Positions 30,187 to 37,179 of a stretch of DNA of 37,927 nt are shown in pieces. Below the pieces are notes generated by a model that was given only the letters and a program-made list of their open reading frames with translations, did not search any database and was not told the DNA's origin. A program made the translations under genes and the position numbers. The stretch is from the IMG/VR virus record IMGVR_UViG_3300028840_000127, positions 1-37,927 of that record; one strand, given 5' to 3'. Numbering within the stretch: position 1 is the first letter of the stretch; the number at the start of each line of letters is the position of its first letter. The stretch comes from a virus.

Positions 30187-30209
30187 TTGCCGGAAAGGGT
30201 GTAAGCTGT
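30187..30209 (+). promoter_or_regulatory. CGGAAAG element before the 30235 mini-operon
   Basis: TTGCCGGAAAG followed by GGTGTAAGCTG resembles the third copy at 28220-28241 (TTACCGGAAAG then ACTGTATACTG) at about 17 of 22 positions, with the same spacing to a -10-like box. It precedes an AAGGAAA ribosome site and the ATG at 30235. This suggests that the two promoters share one regulator. Confidence 0.45.
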
Positions 30210-30234
30210 TGGATCAAACTAACAAGGAAACAAC

Positions 30235-30372
30235 ATGACCAACACGAATTACATCAAGAAACACCGCGACAAGCGTGCAGCAGATGGCCTGGTGCGCGTT
30301 GACGTATGGGTACACAACACCAATAAAATTGAGATCAAGGCACTAGCCAAGCAACTGGAGGCGCCAAAATGA
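30235..30372 (+). CDS. Small ribbon-helix-helix-like protein (45 aa)
   Basis: A 45-residue basic protein with the order basic helix (YIKKHRDKRAADG), a strand (LVRVDVWV) and a helix (IEIKALAKQL). This is the pattern of short CopG/Arc-like DNA-binding proteins common in phages. It is preceded by AAGGAAA and the CGGAAAG element, so self-control at that element is an attractive guess. It overlaps the next gene as ATGA. It is a plus-strand gene lying between two blocks of minus-strand genes. Confidence 0.6.
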   Translation: MTNTNYIKKHRDKRAADGLVRVDVWVHNTNKIEIKALAKQLEAPK

Positions 30373-30464
30373 TGGAAGGATACTGGGAAGCCCAGCAGCA
30401 GTACGATGACCAGCACGATGACTGGGACGATGAGGATGAGATGGAGGATGACGACTATGACTAA
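30369..30464 (+). CDS. Very acidic small protein (31 aa)
   Basis: A 31-codon frame with more than half Asp/Glu residues (DDWDDEDEMEDDDYD at the end). Its ATG overlaps the previous TGA, and its tail overlaps the next ATG. Such tiny acidic proteins can mimic DNA and block host nucleases or regulators, but that is only a suggestion from composition. The coupled overlaps support expression. Confidence 0.45.
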   Translation: MMEGYWEAQQQYDDQHDDWDDEDEMEDDDYD

Positions 30465-30543
30465 AAAACCGATCTTCTTCTGGCTTTACGCGGTGCTGGT
30501 GGTTGTGACCATCCACCTAATCTTCGATTTGGGGCTGCTATAA
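30457..30543 (+). CDS. Tiny single-pass membrane protein (28 aa)
   Basis: A 28-residue frame that consists of a basic start (MTKKP) and one hydrophobic helix (IFFWLYAVLVVVTIHLIF), ending in DLGLL. It overlaps the acidic gene by 8 bases, and its TAA overlaps the stop of the convergent gene at 30538. It could be a small accessory holin/antiholin, given the lysis genes next door, or a host-membrane effector. The shortness limits confidence. Confidence 0.42.
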   Translation: MTKKPIFFWLYAVLVVVTIHLIFDLGLL

Positions 30544-30705
30544 ATCAGGCCGCCCTAGGATGCTTTCGCCCGTGCGGCGTATGGTACGAAACTCATCGCC
30601 AAGGATCATGACGACAATGCCCTGGCGCTGGTTGCGTTCGTACTCAGCCCAACCCAACCCCACCAGGCGGTCGCAAGTGCCCTGTTGGGGTTGGGTTAAC
30701 CTCAC
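30538..30705 (-). CDS. Small protein after the ejection genes (55 aa)
   Basis: A 55-residue frame that starts with GTG, overlapping the gp16-like stop as GTGA, and ends in TAG against the convergent mini-operon. The second half looks like a folded segment (RQGIVVMILGDEFRTI, then RRTGESILGR). The family is not recognised. A large hairpin (30651-30697) lies within its first codons and may slow or regulate its translation, or may instead be the real feature here. Confidence 0.48.
   Translation of the reverse strand: MRLTQPQQGTCDRLVGLGWAEYERNQRQGIVVMILGDEFRTIRRTGESILGRPDL
30651..30697 (-). other. 12-base-pair stem-loop directly after the gp16-like gene
   Basis: AACCCAACCCCA and TGGGGTTGGGTT pair perfectly over 12 bases around a 23-base loop, which can pair again (CAGG/CCTG). 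On the minus strand it begins five bases past the ejection gene stop. No T run follows. Candidate roles are mRNA 3'-end protection, attenuation, or control of the 55-residue frame that it overlaps. Confidence 0.8.
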
Positions 30706-32567
30706 TCTGGTGCTACTGGTAGGGTGTTAGGCTCCTGCGTTTCCATCTTGCGGCGCAGCAGTTCTTCGATGGCTTTCAAAGCGTTAGCCTCATTGACGCC
30801 ACGAACTTTCTCAATACCGGCTTTAAGCATCTCAAACGCGGTAGTTGTTGCGTCGCTCCTGGCTATGTCAATGCCTTTGTTCAACGCCTGCTCCATCTGA
30901 CCCTTCAAACTGGTAGACGCTGTGGCACCAAACATGCGGTCTATTTCATTGGCAACAATGACCTGGTTGATAATGTTGTCTTTTATCTTAAGCCCATACT
31001 TGGCGGCGATCTGATCAGCCAAAGCCAAAGAGTCCATCAACGGGATGCGGCTGCCGTAATTACTCAACAATTTCCGCATTTCTTGCCCAAGTGCTTTATC
31101 AGCGTTGGGGCTATCCAGGTCAATCCTTTTACCCATCGCGCTTTGTAACTCATCCAGCGCACCAAGCGTTTCGCTGAACGTGGTATTGGCTTCCTTGTAG
31201 GCCGGGAATGCTTCGCCCAGCGCAGTGTTAAGGTCGCGCCGCAGCCCCTTAACAACACGCTCTGCTTGCTTAGTCAACGGATTGGCCTTGCTCTTGCCAT
31301 ACTGGACCTGGGTGTCGATAAACCGCTTGGCCAGGTGAACCTTGTAGGCGTCTGGCACATCAGTATTATCAAAACGAGCAAGGATTCTGTTTAGCAATGC
31401 TTGGGCGGCCCTGTCACCTTCAATGTCTGATCCGCGCAGCACTGCGACAAGGTTGCCCTCATTGTTACGGTTCAGGGTGACGCCGATATCGTTTAGCGAT
31501 GTCTCGAACTTGGTCATTGCTGGTTCATATGCAACCGGCTTGCGGATCATTGTCTCTTTAGCAATCCGGTCAATCTCGGCGCCGCTTTCTTTTTTAGTAT
31601 CAACAAGGAACTTAACCCGTTCATCAACGGACTGCCCGATGATATCAGTTGGGCGCCGGGTAGCTCGCAACATCTCATCGCGCTGGCCGGCTTTGTACCG
31701 TTGCACCATCTGCAGCGCCTTGGTGCGGTCTAGGTCTGTGCCGGCCTTCATCGCGGCAATAACCCCCGGTTGCCAGCCTTGCTTAATAGCTGCCTCTGCC
31801 AAATTGTCTCGGACAATACGCTCGGCGCCAGGTGGCCCCTTGACCATCACGGGTGCATTAGCAACATTGTAAGGTTGGGCCTTCGCCAGTTCCACGCTTG
31901 GCGCGTCGCGCCTAATTCCTGGTGCCTCTACCGCACGCTTGACTGCGCCGGCAACCTGCCCAACGGGAGACTCGGCCACGGCTTCTGCGCCTCGGCGTAC
32001 TGCACCAGTTGCAGAGGCAGCAGCGGCACCTGTGGCAGGCGCAATCGGCCCGGCTAGGCGTGCAGCTTGCCCTGCCGCAGCCAGTTCCCCCGTTGCACCG
32101 GCCAATGGCGCCAGGTAACGGCCCGCAAACTCGCCAGCAGCCTGCGTCATCTGCTGACCCTGCTCGGTCCTTGGTTGGTAAGTATACTTGGCACCTAATT
32201 GTTCAGCGGCTTGCTTGATGCGCTGGGCTGCGTCTGCTGTACCAAACTTGCCGGACTGGATTTCTTCCGCAAGCTGGAGCAACGTGCCGCGCACTTGGCC
32301 ACCCATACCTGTAGTGGAACCGGTGGCCATCGTCAGCGCAGTCTCGCCAACACCAATTGCTTGCTCACCCATCGTTGGTTCGGGTTGTAACACTGGTGGC
32401 TCAACGTACTGGCCCTCGGGCGTGACGGCTGATTCAGCAAAACCAGGGATACCCATTTCGTAATCTGGTTGCGCCAATTCTGGAGCCGCGACTTCTTCCT
32501 CATCTATAAGAAGCCCGCCAAACTTGCTGGTATTTGCGACAGCAACGCCGCCGAATTTCGATGGCAT
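30702..32567 (-). CDS. gp16-like DNA ejection protein
   Basis: A 621-residue protein at the gp16 position of the P22 order (P22 gp16 has 609 residues). The N-terminus has two PSKFGG-type elements (PSKFGGVAV, TSKFGGLLID). A TYQPRTEQGQQ segment lies at about residues 130-140, then an Ala/Gly-rich stretch, then a long helical C-terminal two-thirds. gp16 leaves the head with the DNA and helps it cross the cell envelope. The ATG follows the gp20-like stop by two bases. The YQPRTEQGQQ element is shared with the ART-GNAT protein. The assignment rests mainly on order, length and type, so fine details are inferred. Confidence 0.72.
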   Translation of the reverse strand: MPSKFGGVAVANTSKFGGLLIDEEEVAAPELAQPDYEMGIPGFAESAVTPEGQYVEPPVLQPEPTMGEQAIGVGETALTMATGSTTGMGGQVRGTLLQLAEEIQSGKFGTADAAQRIKQAAEQLGAKYTYQPRTEQGQQMTQAAGEFAGRYLAPLAGATGELAAAGQAARLAGPIAPATGAAAASATGAVRRGAEAVAESPVGQVAGAVKRAVEAPGIRRDAPSVELAKAQPYNVANAPVMVKGPPGAERIVRDNLAEAAIKQGWQPGVIAAMKAGTDLDRTKALQMVQRYKAGQRDEMLRATRRPTDIIGQSVDERVKFLVDTKKESGAEIDRIAKETMIRKPVAYEPAMTKFETSLNDIGVTLNRNNEGNLVAVLRGSDIEGDRAAQALLNRILARFDNTDVPDAYKVHLAKRFIDTQVQYGKSKANPLTKQAERVVKGLRRDLNTALGEAFPAYKEANTTFSETLGALDELQSAMGKRIDLDSPNADKALGQEMRKLLSNYGSRIPLMDSLALADQIAAKYGLKIKDNIINQVIVANEIDRMFGATASTSLKGQMEQALNKGIDIARSDATTTAFEMLKAGIEKVRGVNEANALKAIEELLRRKMETQEPNTLPVAPE

Positions 32568-32569
32568 GG

Positions 32570-33865
32570 TTATGGCTTCCTGTATGTTTGGCCGTCTTCT
32601 TCGGTGTACAGCGACCCGGACGGCAGCGCGGCAAACTCGGCAGCAGTCGTTACCATAGGTAACACGCTACTATCCTGCCCGTCTGTAAACACGTCAGCAG
32701 GGTTAAGACCAAGCCTAGCAACGATACCCTCCATTGACTTGCGGGTCTTGGCCCCATCCTTTTCTGCAGCGGCGAGGTACTGCTTTGCAAGATTAACAAA
32801 AGTGGTTCGTTGCGGGTTCGTTAAAAATTGACCACCTTTGGCTTTTGTTAACAAGTTTTCTAGCGATGTCAACAGACCACCAGTGTCTCTGGCAACCGCA
32901 AACTCAGACTCGCGAACAGTTGAGCCAGGGTCGAGCATTTTCATGAATGAAGTGATCAACGCAACGTCGCCCAAACCTTCTTGGATTTTTGCGGATTCTT
33001 CCATTTTTTGGAAGTTAACTCGACCAGCAGTAACGTCGCCTACCCGCTTGTTGTATTCTGTACGCAAATCTTTGGATGCTGTGTATCGCTTGTCTGGATC
33101 GTAAATTATACCGGTTGGATTTTGTGCTTCAATTGTAAACAAGTTTCTTGCAGTATCCTGACTGACCCCAGCACCCTTGTAAGAATCAATAATTTTCTGT
33201 GTGGTCTTTGGATTGACGCCCATATTGGTGCCAAGCTGCATTAACTGAAAGTCTTGCTCGGCAAGTGCGCCAGGCTGCAATTGGTTTTCACGAACATTCT
33301 TGGTACGTTTCTCATAGAATGACGCGTACTGCTCTGGACCCATGTTGGCGTTCAGGAACATATCGACAGTGGTCAGTGCCGCGTCGGGGTTCATCTCAAT
33401 CTGCTGCTTCAGTACCCCAAGCGAGTCTGCACCAGCAGTGTCGCCGCTGTTCTCTGCAGCCAAACGCTGCTTCTCGACAAGATCTACCGCAGCATTGACG
33501 CCGCCAGACGATAACGCAGACGATATCTGGGTGGCCTGCATCAACTTGTTTTGTTTCTGCTCGCTGTTGAGTATGTCAAAGTTGGCCTTGAGCGACTCAC
33601 CTAGTTGGGGGTATGCCAACATGACCGACTGCAGTGCTTGCGGGCTTGGCTTAGGACCCAACCCGGCCAGGGCTGCTTGGAACTCTTGCTGTTTGGCTTG
33701 CGCCTTTTGATACTCAGCAACTTTCATCTGGTTTAGATCAATGTTTTGCTGACCAATTTGCTGCTGCTGTTGGGCCTGCTGTATGGCGCCGGCGTCAGAA
33801 AACCCCTGCATCGCCATCTGCAGCGGGTTCTGTCCGCTTTGAAATGCTGCGTAATCAACTGCCAT
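32570..33865 (-). CDS. gp20-like DNA ejection protein
   Basis: A 431-residue protein (P22 gp20 has 471) in the gp7-gp20-gp16 order. It has an N-terminal MAMQGFSDAGAIQQAQQQQQ, a Gln-rich helical region up to about residue 70, then alternating helices and a C-terminal LPSGSLYTEEDGQTYRKP. The family is packaged in the head and expelled to form part of the trans-envelope conduit. The ATG is at 33865, 18 bases after the gp7-like stop. Confidence 0.78.
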   Translation of the reverse strand: MAVDYAAFQSGQNPLQMAMQGFSDAGAIQQAQQQQQIGQQNIDLNQMKVAEYQKAQAKQQEFQAALAGLGPKPSPQALQSVMLAYPQLGESLKANFDILNSEQKQNKLMQATQISSALSSGGVNAAVDLVEKQRLAAENSGDTAGADSLGVLKQQIEMNPDAALTTVDMFLNANMGPEQYASFYEKRTKNVRENQLQPGALAEQDFQLMQLGTNMGVNPKTTQKIIDSYKGAGVSQDTARNLFTIEAQNPTGIIYDPDKRYTASKDLRTEYNKRVGDVTAGRVNFQKMEESAKIQEGLGDVALITSFMKMLDPGSTVRESEFAVARDTGGLLTSLENLLTKAKGGQFLTNPQRTTFVNLAKQYLAAAEKDGAKTRKSMEGIVARLGLNPADVFTDGQDSSVLPMVTTAAEFAALPSGSLYTEEDGQTYRKP

Positions 33866-33882
33866 GATGTTGTCCTGCGAAG

Positions 33883-34656
33883 TTAATAGGTGCCAGGTGA
33901 ATTTGGATTAGGAACCATGCCGGGCATTGGTGTAACCGTGCTAGGCGCTGCGTTAGCAAAAGGACCATACCCCTGCATACCCATGCCGCCCAGGTAACCA
34001 ACTGAGCCGGCCACGTTGCCCCATGCCTGGCCTTTTGCCAGTGCGGCTTGCGCCTGCGCGTTGCCTGCCCCAATCTGCGCGTTACCGATGTTAGATGCCA
34101 TGTTCATACCTGCCGCGCCAACGCCGGCGCCAGACGCCTGGCCCATACTGGCAAGGTTCTGCGCTGCGTTGCCGCCAAAGGTCGCCATACCGCCCAGCTT
34201 CGTATACTTGTCTTCGATCATCTGAGATAGAACCGCTGGCCTGAATTGCGCCAAGGCTGCCTGGATGTTTCCGCCTCGCAGACCGCCAGTTGCTGATGCG
34301 TTCTGCAGAATGGCGTTCTCGCCCTGGCGAACTTGCTCCAAGTAGAGTGGCGACTGTTCAATGCGGTTGATTGCCTCCTGCTGTGCAGCAGGCCCAAACA
34401 TTCCGTTCAGCGCCTGCTGCTCATTCAGTGCTGGTTGGGCCACCTCTGAGTAGGACGCGATCTGGCGCAACGCAGGGTTGCCGGCGTCAACGTAGGGCTT
34501 TAGAACTTGCTGCATGGCCTGAAACTGCGCACGCTGCTCTGCAATGCTGGCATCTGCCGCTGCACCTTGGGCGTCAGCAGCTTTGCCGGCAGCCTTTGAT
34601 GACATTACCCCGCCAACAACGGCGCTTCCTATAATAGCTGTTGCTATTCCTGACAT
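33883..34656 (-). CDS. gp7-like DNA ejection protein
   Basis: A 257-residue protein (P22 gp7 has 229). The N-terminus is hydrophobic and Gly-rich (ATAIIGSAVVGGVMSSKAAG). A helical region (EQRAQFQAMQQVLKPYVDAG) and a Gly/Ala/Met-rich C-terminus (GYLGGMGMQGYGPF) follow. The N-terminal segment could insert into membrane during ejection. The start overlaps the end of the cupin-SET gene by 13 bases. The order with the next two genes matches P22 7-20-16. Confidence 0.78.
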   Translation of the reverse strand: MSGIATAIIGSAVVGGVMSSKAAGKAADAQGAAADASIAEQRAQFQAMQQVLKPYVDAGNPALRQIASYSEVAQPALNEQQALNGMFGPAAQQEAINRIEQSPLYLEQVRQGENAILQNASATGGLRGGNIQAALAQFRPAVLSQMIEDKYTKLGGMATFGGNAAQNLASMGQASGAGVGAAGMNMASNIGNAQIGAGNAQAQAALAKGQAWGNVAGSVGYLGGMGMQGYGPFANAAPSTVTPMPGMVPNPNSPGTY

Positions 34657-35507
34657 GATAATGCCTCAACTTTTAGCAAGGCGTTTGCCTGCCTGTAATC
34701 AACTGTTAATTCTTCGCCAGCAGACCCGCCTTGGCACCCGGCTATGTTTCGTTTTGCAATTAAGTAAATATCGCCGTTTTCGGTTTGTTTATAAATACAA
34801 TTTGGCGTTGCAGCATGGTTAACGTACCTGCCAGCCGGCGTTCTTTTCCCGTTAATTCTGGCCGGCGCTATGACAGACCCAGGCGTTACCGGCCAACTTA
34901 GAAACAAACCGTTGCCGGCAATGTCAGATTTTCTTATAGATGTGGCAGCAGCCCAACCATGAGGCATGTCGATAATATCGGAAACGTCTTCTGACTGAGC
35001 TTGCACGGTTTCTGCGTCAGTATCTAGCTGGGTTAGCATTTGAGTAAAGTCTTGCCGGTCAACCTCGCAAAGCGCATTCCTAAATTTTTTTTGCGGCACA
35101 TCATAATCAACCCAGGTATCGCTTTTTTCTAAATAAATAGACTCCAACTTGTCTATGTCTGTTTCGTCTGTTGCGTAAACATTTTGCCATACAACCGTTT
35201 CTAGCACATAACCCGTTTTACGCCCTGGCTCGCCAACAAATATTAAAGGCGCAGACAGCACAACCATTGCGCCATCCTTCTCCATAAGAACTTTACCAGT
35301 TATCATAATATTTAAATGTCTAAATTTTTGCCTGTGCCCGATGGCGAAGGTGCCCGCAGGCATGGTGACTTCGCGGATGTAGATGCCTGGGCCAAAATGG
35401 TGAGCGACTGGGCAGGAAGCCTGCGGCAGATTCAGCATCGCAGCTTCGACTTGCTCGATGCCTTCATGCTTTGCAATTGCTGTGGGTTTGACTAATGCTA
35501 CGCTCAA
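34644..35507 (-). CDS. Cupin-like + SET-domain fusion protein
   Basis: A 287-residue protein. Residues ~30-130 form a beta-rich cupin-like domain (GIYIREVTMPAGTFAIGH, LNIMITGKVLMEKDG). Residues ~186-272 show SET-domain marks: GNGLF (198-202), NHAATPNC (230-237) and EELTVDY (265-271). These are the SAM-binding and catalytic knot motifs of lysine methyltransferases. It begins with TTG at 35507 after AAAGGAG. The gene lies just before the ejection genes, so the protein may be carried in the virion and methylate a virion or host protein. DNA of the central and 3' parts is AT-rich compared with its 5' end, a hint of fusion or transfer. Activity is unproven. Confidence 0.72.
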   Translation of the reverse strand: MSVALVKPTAIAKHEGIEQVEAAMLNLPQASCPVAHHFGPGIYIREVTMPAGTFAIGHRQKFRHLNIMITGKVLMEKDGAMVVLSAPLIFVGEPGRKTGYVLETVVWQNVYATDETDIDKLESIYLEKSDTWVDYDVPQKKFRNALCEVDRQDFTQMLTQLDTDAETVQAQSEDVSDIIDMPHGWAAATSIRKSDIAGNGLFLSWPVTPGSVIAPARINGKRTPAGRYVNHAATPNCIYKQTENGDIYLIAKRNIAGCQGGSAGEELTVDYRQANALLKVEALSCQE

Positions 35508-35595
35508 TATTCCATCTCCTTTTCAGGGCACAATTTGAGGAGCCGGCACTCAGTTACTCAGCTACACCACATTTTGGTCTATTTGACCACTCTTA

Positions 35596-35937
35596 TCAAG
35601 TTATCTCTCGGCCAGACACCCGTAGCGACAACGACGCTGCCGCCGATGCCAGCACGCTAATCGCGTCGCCTGTGGCCAGGTAATGCCCGACCATTTCCGG
35701 CAAAGTGTAGGTCTCGCCAACAGCGATGACCCTGGCATCGACCAGCAGGTTGGTTGCGCTGGCAGATCCGCCAAACGCCACCAGGTTGACGGATATCGCC
35801 ACGTTATCTGTCGCGTGCGTATTGGTCACGGTCGCCTTGTCAATGATCGCCTTGGCGCCCGTCGGTGCTGAGTAGAGCGTTACCTGCGATGCTGCGAGCA
35901 ATACTGGCGCTATGAGTACCTTGTTGCTGACTGTCAT
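35596..35937 (-). CDS. Small beta-rich virion-associated protein
   Basis: A 113-residue protein: TVSNKVLIAPVLLAASQVTL, then KAIIDKATVTNTHATDNVAI and a YTLPEMVGHYLATGD element. The pattern is beta-sandwich-like and recurs in phage tail or decoration loci. It follows the needle/fibre candidate by 9 bases and resembles in size and composition the protein at 1079-1417. Exact role unknown. Confidence 0.62.
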   Translation of the reverse strand: MTVSNKVLIAPVLLAASQVTLYSAPTGAKAIIDKATVTNTHATDNVAISVNLVAFGGSASATNLLVDARVIAVGETYTLPEMVGHYLATGDAISVLASAAASLSLRVSGREIT

Positions 35938-35946
35938 GGGGTCACC

Positions 35947-37179
35947 TTAAAGTTGGATCTGCGTTAAGAATACTGAGGCAGAAGACGCTGCAGGCGAGAA
36001 CGCCGTGGCAGGTATCGCGTCAAGTCGCAAGCTGGTAGTGTCTGCAGCCCACCGGACCTCAACATAATCACCAATGATGAGACTGACCTGGTACATATAA
36101 GAAATTAGCTTGGTGTCGCCGTTGGCTTTGATGGTAAAGTCGGACCCGCTGTTGGCCACGTCGGTGCCGTTAATCGCAAGCCATGCGTAAAGCGTAGACG
36201 ATGAGGCGGTTGACGACGTTGCCTGCAGCTTGACGTTTATTTGGTACAGCCCTGCCTGTTCTACCGTCAGTCGCGTACTAGATACCAGGTCCACGTCATG
36301 CACCGCGCCAGTGCCGTTGAACGTGACCTCATACGCGGTATTGGCTGCTGCGGGCACCTGGTCAACGGTTGAGTAATAATTTGCGTATGCCAAACCTATG
36401 GGCACTGTCGTGCGGACCATGATCTCACCGTCAGTGGCGTCAACCACCATAACAGCGGCCACAATTATCACCGCATTGGGCGCCGTGGGCCTCACGTTGG
36501 TGTAATTGCCAGCGATGGTCGGCGACGTGTACAAAATGTCGCCCTTGGCCCAGACTTCTCCTGCGCTGGTTCCGGTGGTGTCAAAGCCTCGGACCCGACC
36601 GTACAAGGTCACCATGCCAATCTCGCCGTCTGCCAGATCCTGGGTCAATACGCCGATGAAATACTCAGAAGGCAGAGACCCGTCGGCGATGTACGGCGCA
36701 CACTTGATGTAACCATTGACGCCGTCAAACCCGACCACGCTGCCGTTGGGGATAGCCGACCCAGTAAAGTTCTCAACGTGCATGTACGTTTCTTGCCCGA
36801 CCTGCTGAACTACGCCGTACTGGTGACCGACGTTCAACGTGTCGTCCTGGTCGTTCCACCACACCCTTGCCCGCTTATACCCAACAGGCGCAAACCGGTC
36901 CATGTCAATTGTATCAAGCACTGGGCGCCTAACGTCAGACGCAGCAGGGACGCTTGTGAGCAGCTCCAATGCTTCAGCTATGCGCAACAAGGCTGCGCTG
37001 TTGCTTTCAGCCCTGGCCATAGCAGAGACGGTCTCGATGCCGACCTCCTCGATAAGCGCCAGCAACGTGATCAGGTCGTTCGGGATAACGTCGAACAGTT
37101 GCTCAAACGCCCGTATTGACCGTTGGTCAGGCAAAAACTTTGCAAAGTCTGCGCGGGTTGGTTTTATCGGGGTCGCCAT
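35947..37179 (-). CDS. Tail needle/fibre candidate with C1q/TNF-like end
   Basis: A 410-residue protein directly after the gp10-like gene, the gp26 needle slot of P22. Residues ~1-85 are helical. Residues ~100-270 form the repeated beta module common in phage fibres (RVWWNDQDDTLNVG, GQETYMHVENFTG, EIGMVTLYGRVRGFDT). Residues ~272-410 look like a C1q/TNF-type jelly roll (AYEVTFNGTG, LTVEQAGLYQINVKL, LISYMYQVSLIIGDYVEV). The needle tip of phage Sf6 also has a TNF-like knob, so a plug or needle role is attractive; a separate receptor fibre is the alternative. The start ATG overlaps the gp10-like stop by 1 base. Confidence 0.62.
   Translation of the reverse strand: MATPIKPTRADFAKFLPDQRSIRAFEQLFDVIPNDLITLLALIEEVGIETVSAMARAESNSAALLRIAEALELLTSVPAASDVRRPVLDTIDMDRFAPVGYKRARVWWNDQDDTLNVGHQYGVVQQVGQETYMHVENFTGSAIPNGSVVGFDGVNGYIKCAPYIADGSLPSEYFIGVLTQDLADGEIGMVTLYGRVRGFDTTGTSAGEVWAKGDILYTSPTIAGNYTNVRPTAPNAVIIVAAVMVVDATDGEIMVRTTVPIGLAYANYYSTVDQVPAAANTAYEVTFNGTGAVHDVDLVSSTRLTVEQAGLYQINVKLQATSSTASSSTLYAWLAINGTDVANSGSDFTIKANGDTKLISYMYQVSLIIGDYVEVRWAADTTSLRLDAIPATAFSPAASSASVFLTQIQL

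Noticed and set aside
35508-35595. tRNA-like run on the minus strand (GTGTAGCTGAGTAACTGAG followed by CTCAAAT)
   Set aside because: It resembles a D-arm and part of a T-loop, but no acceptor, anticodon or T stem pairs properly. Probably leader sequence of the TTG-started cupin-SET gene.
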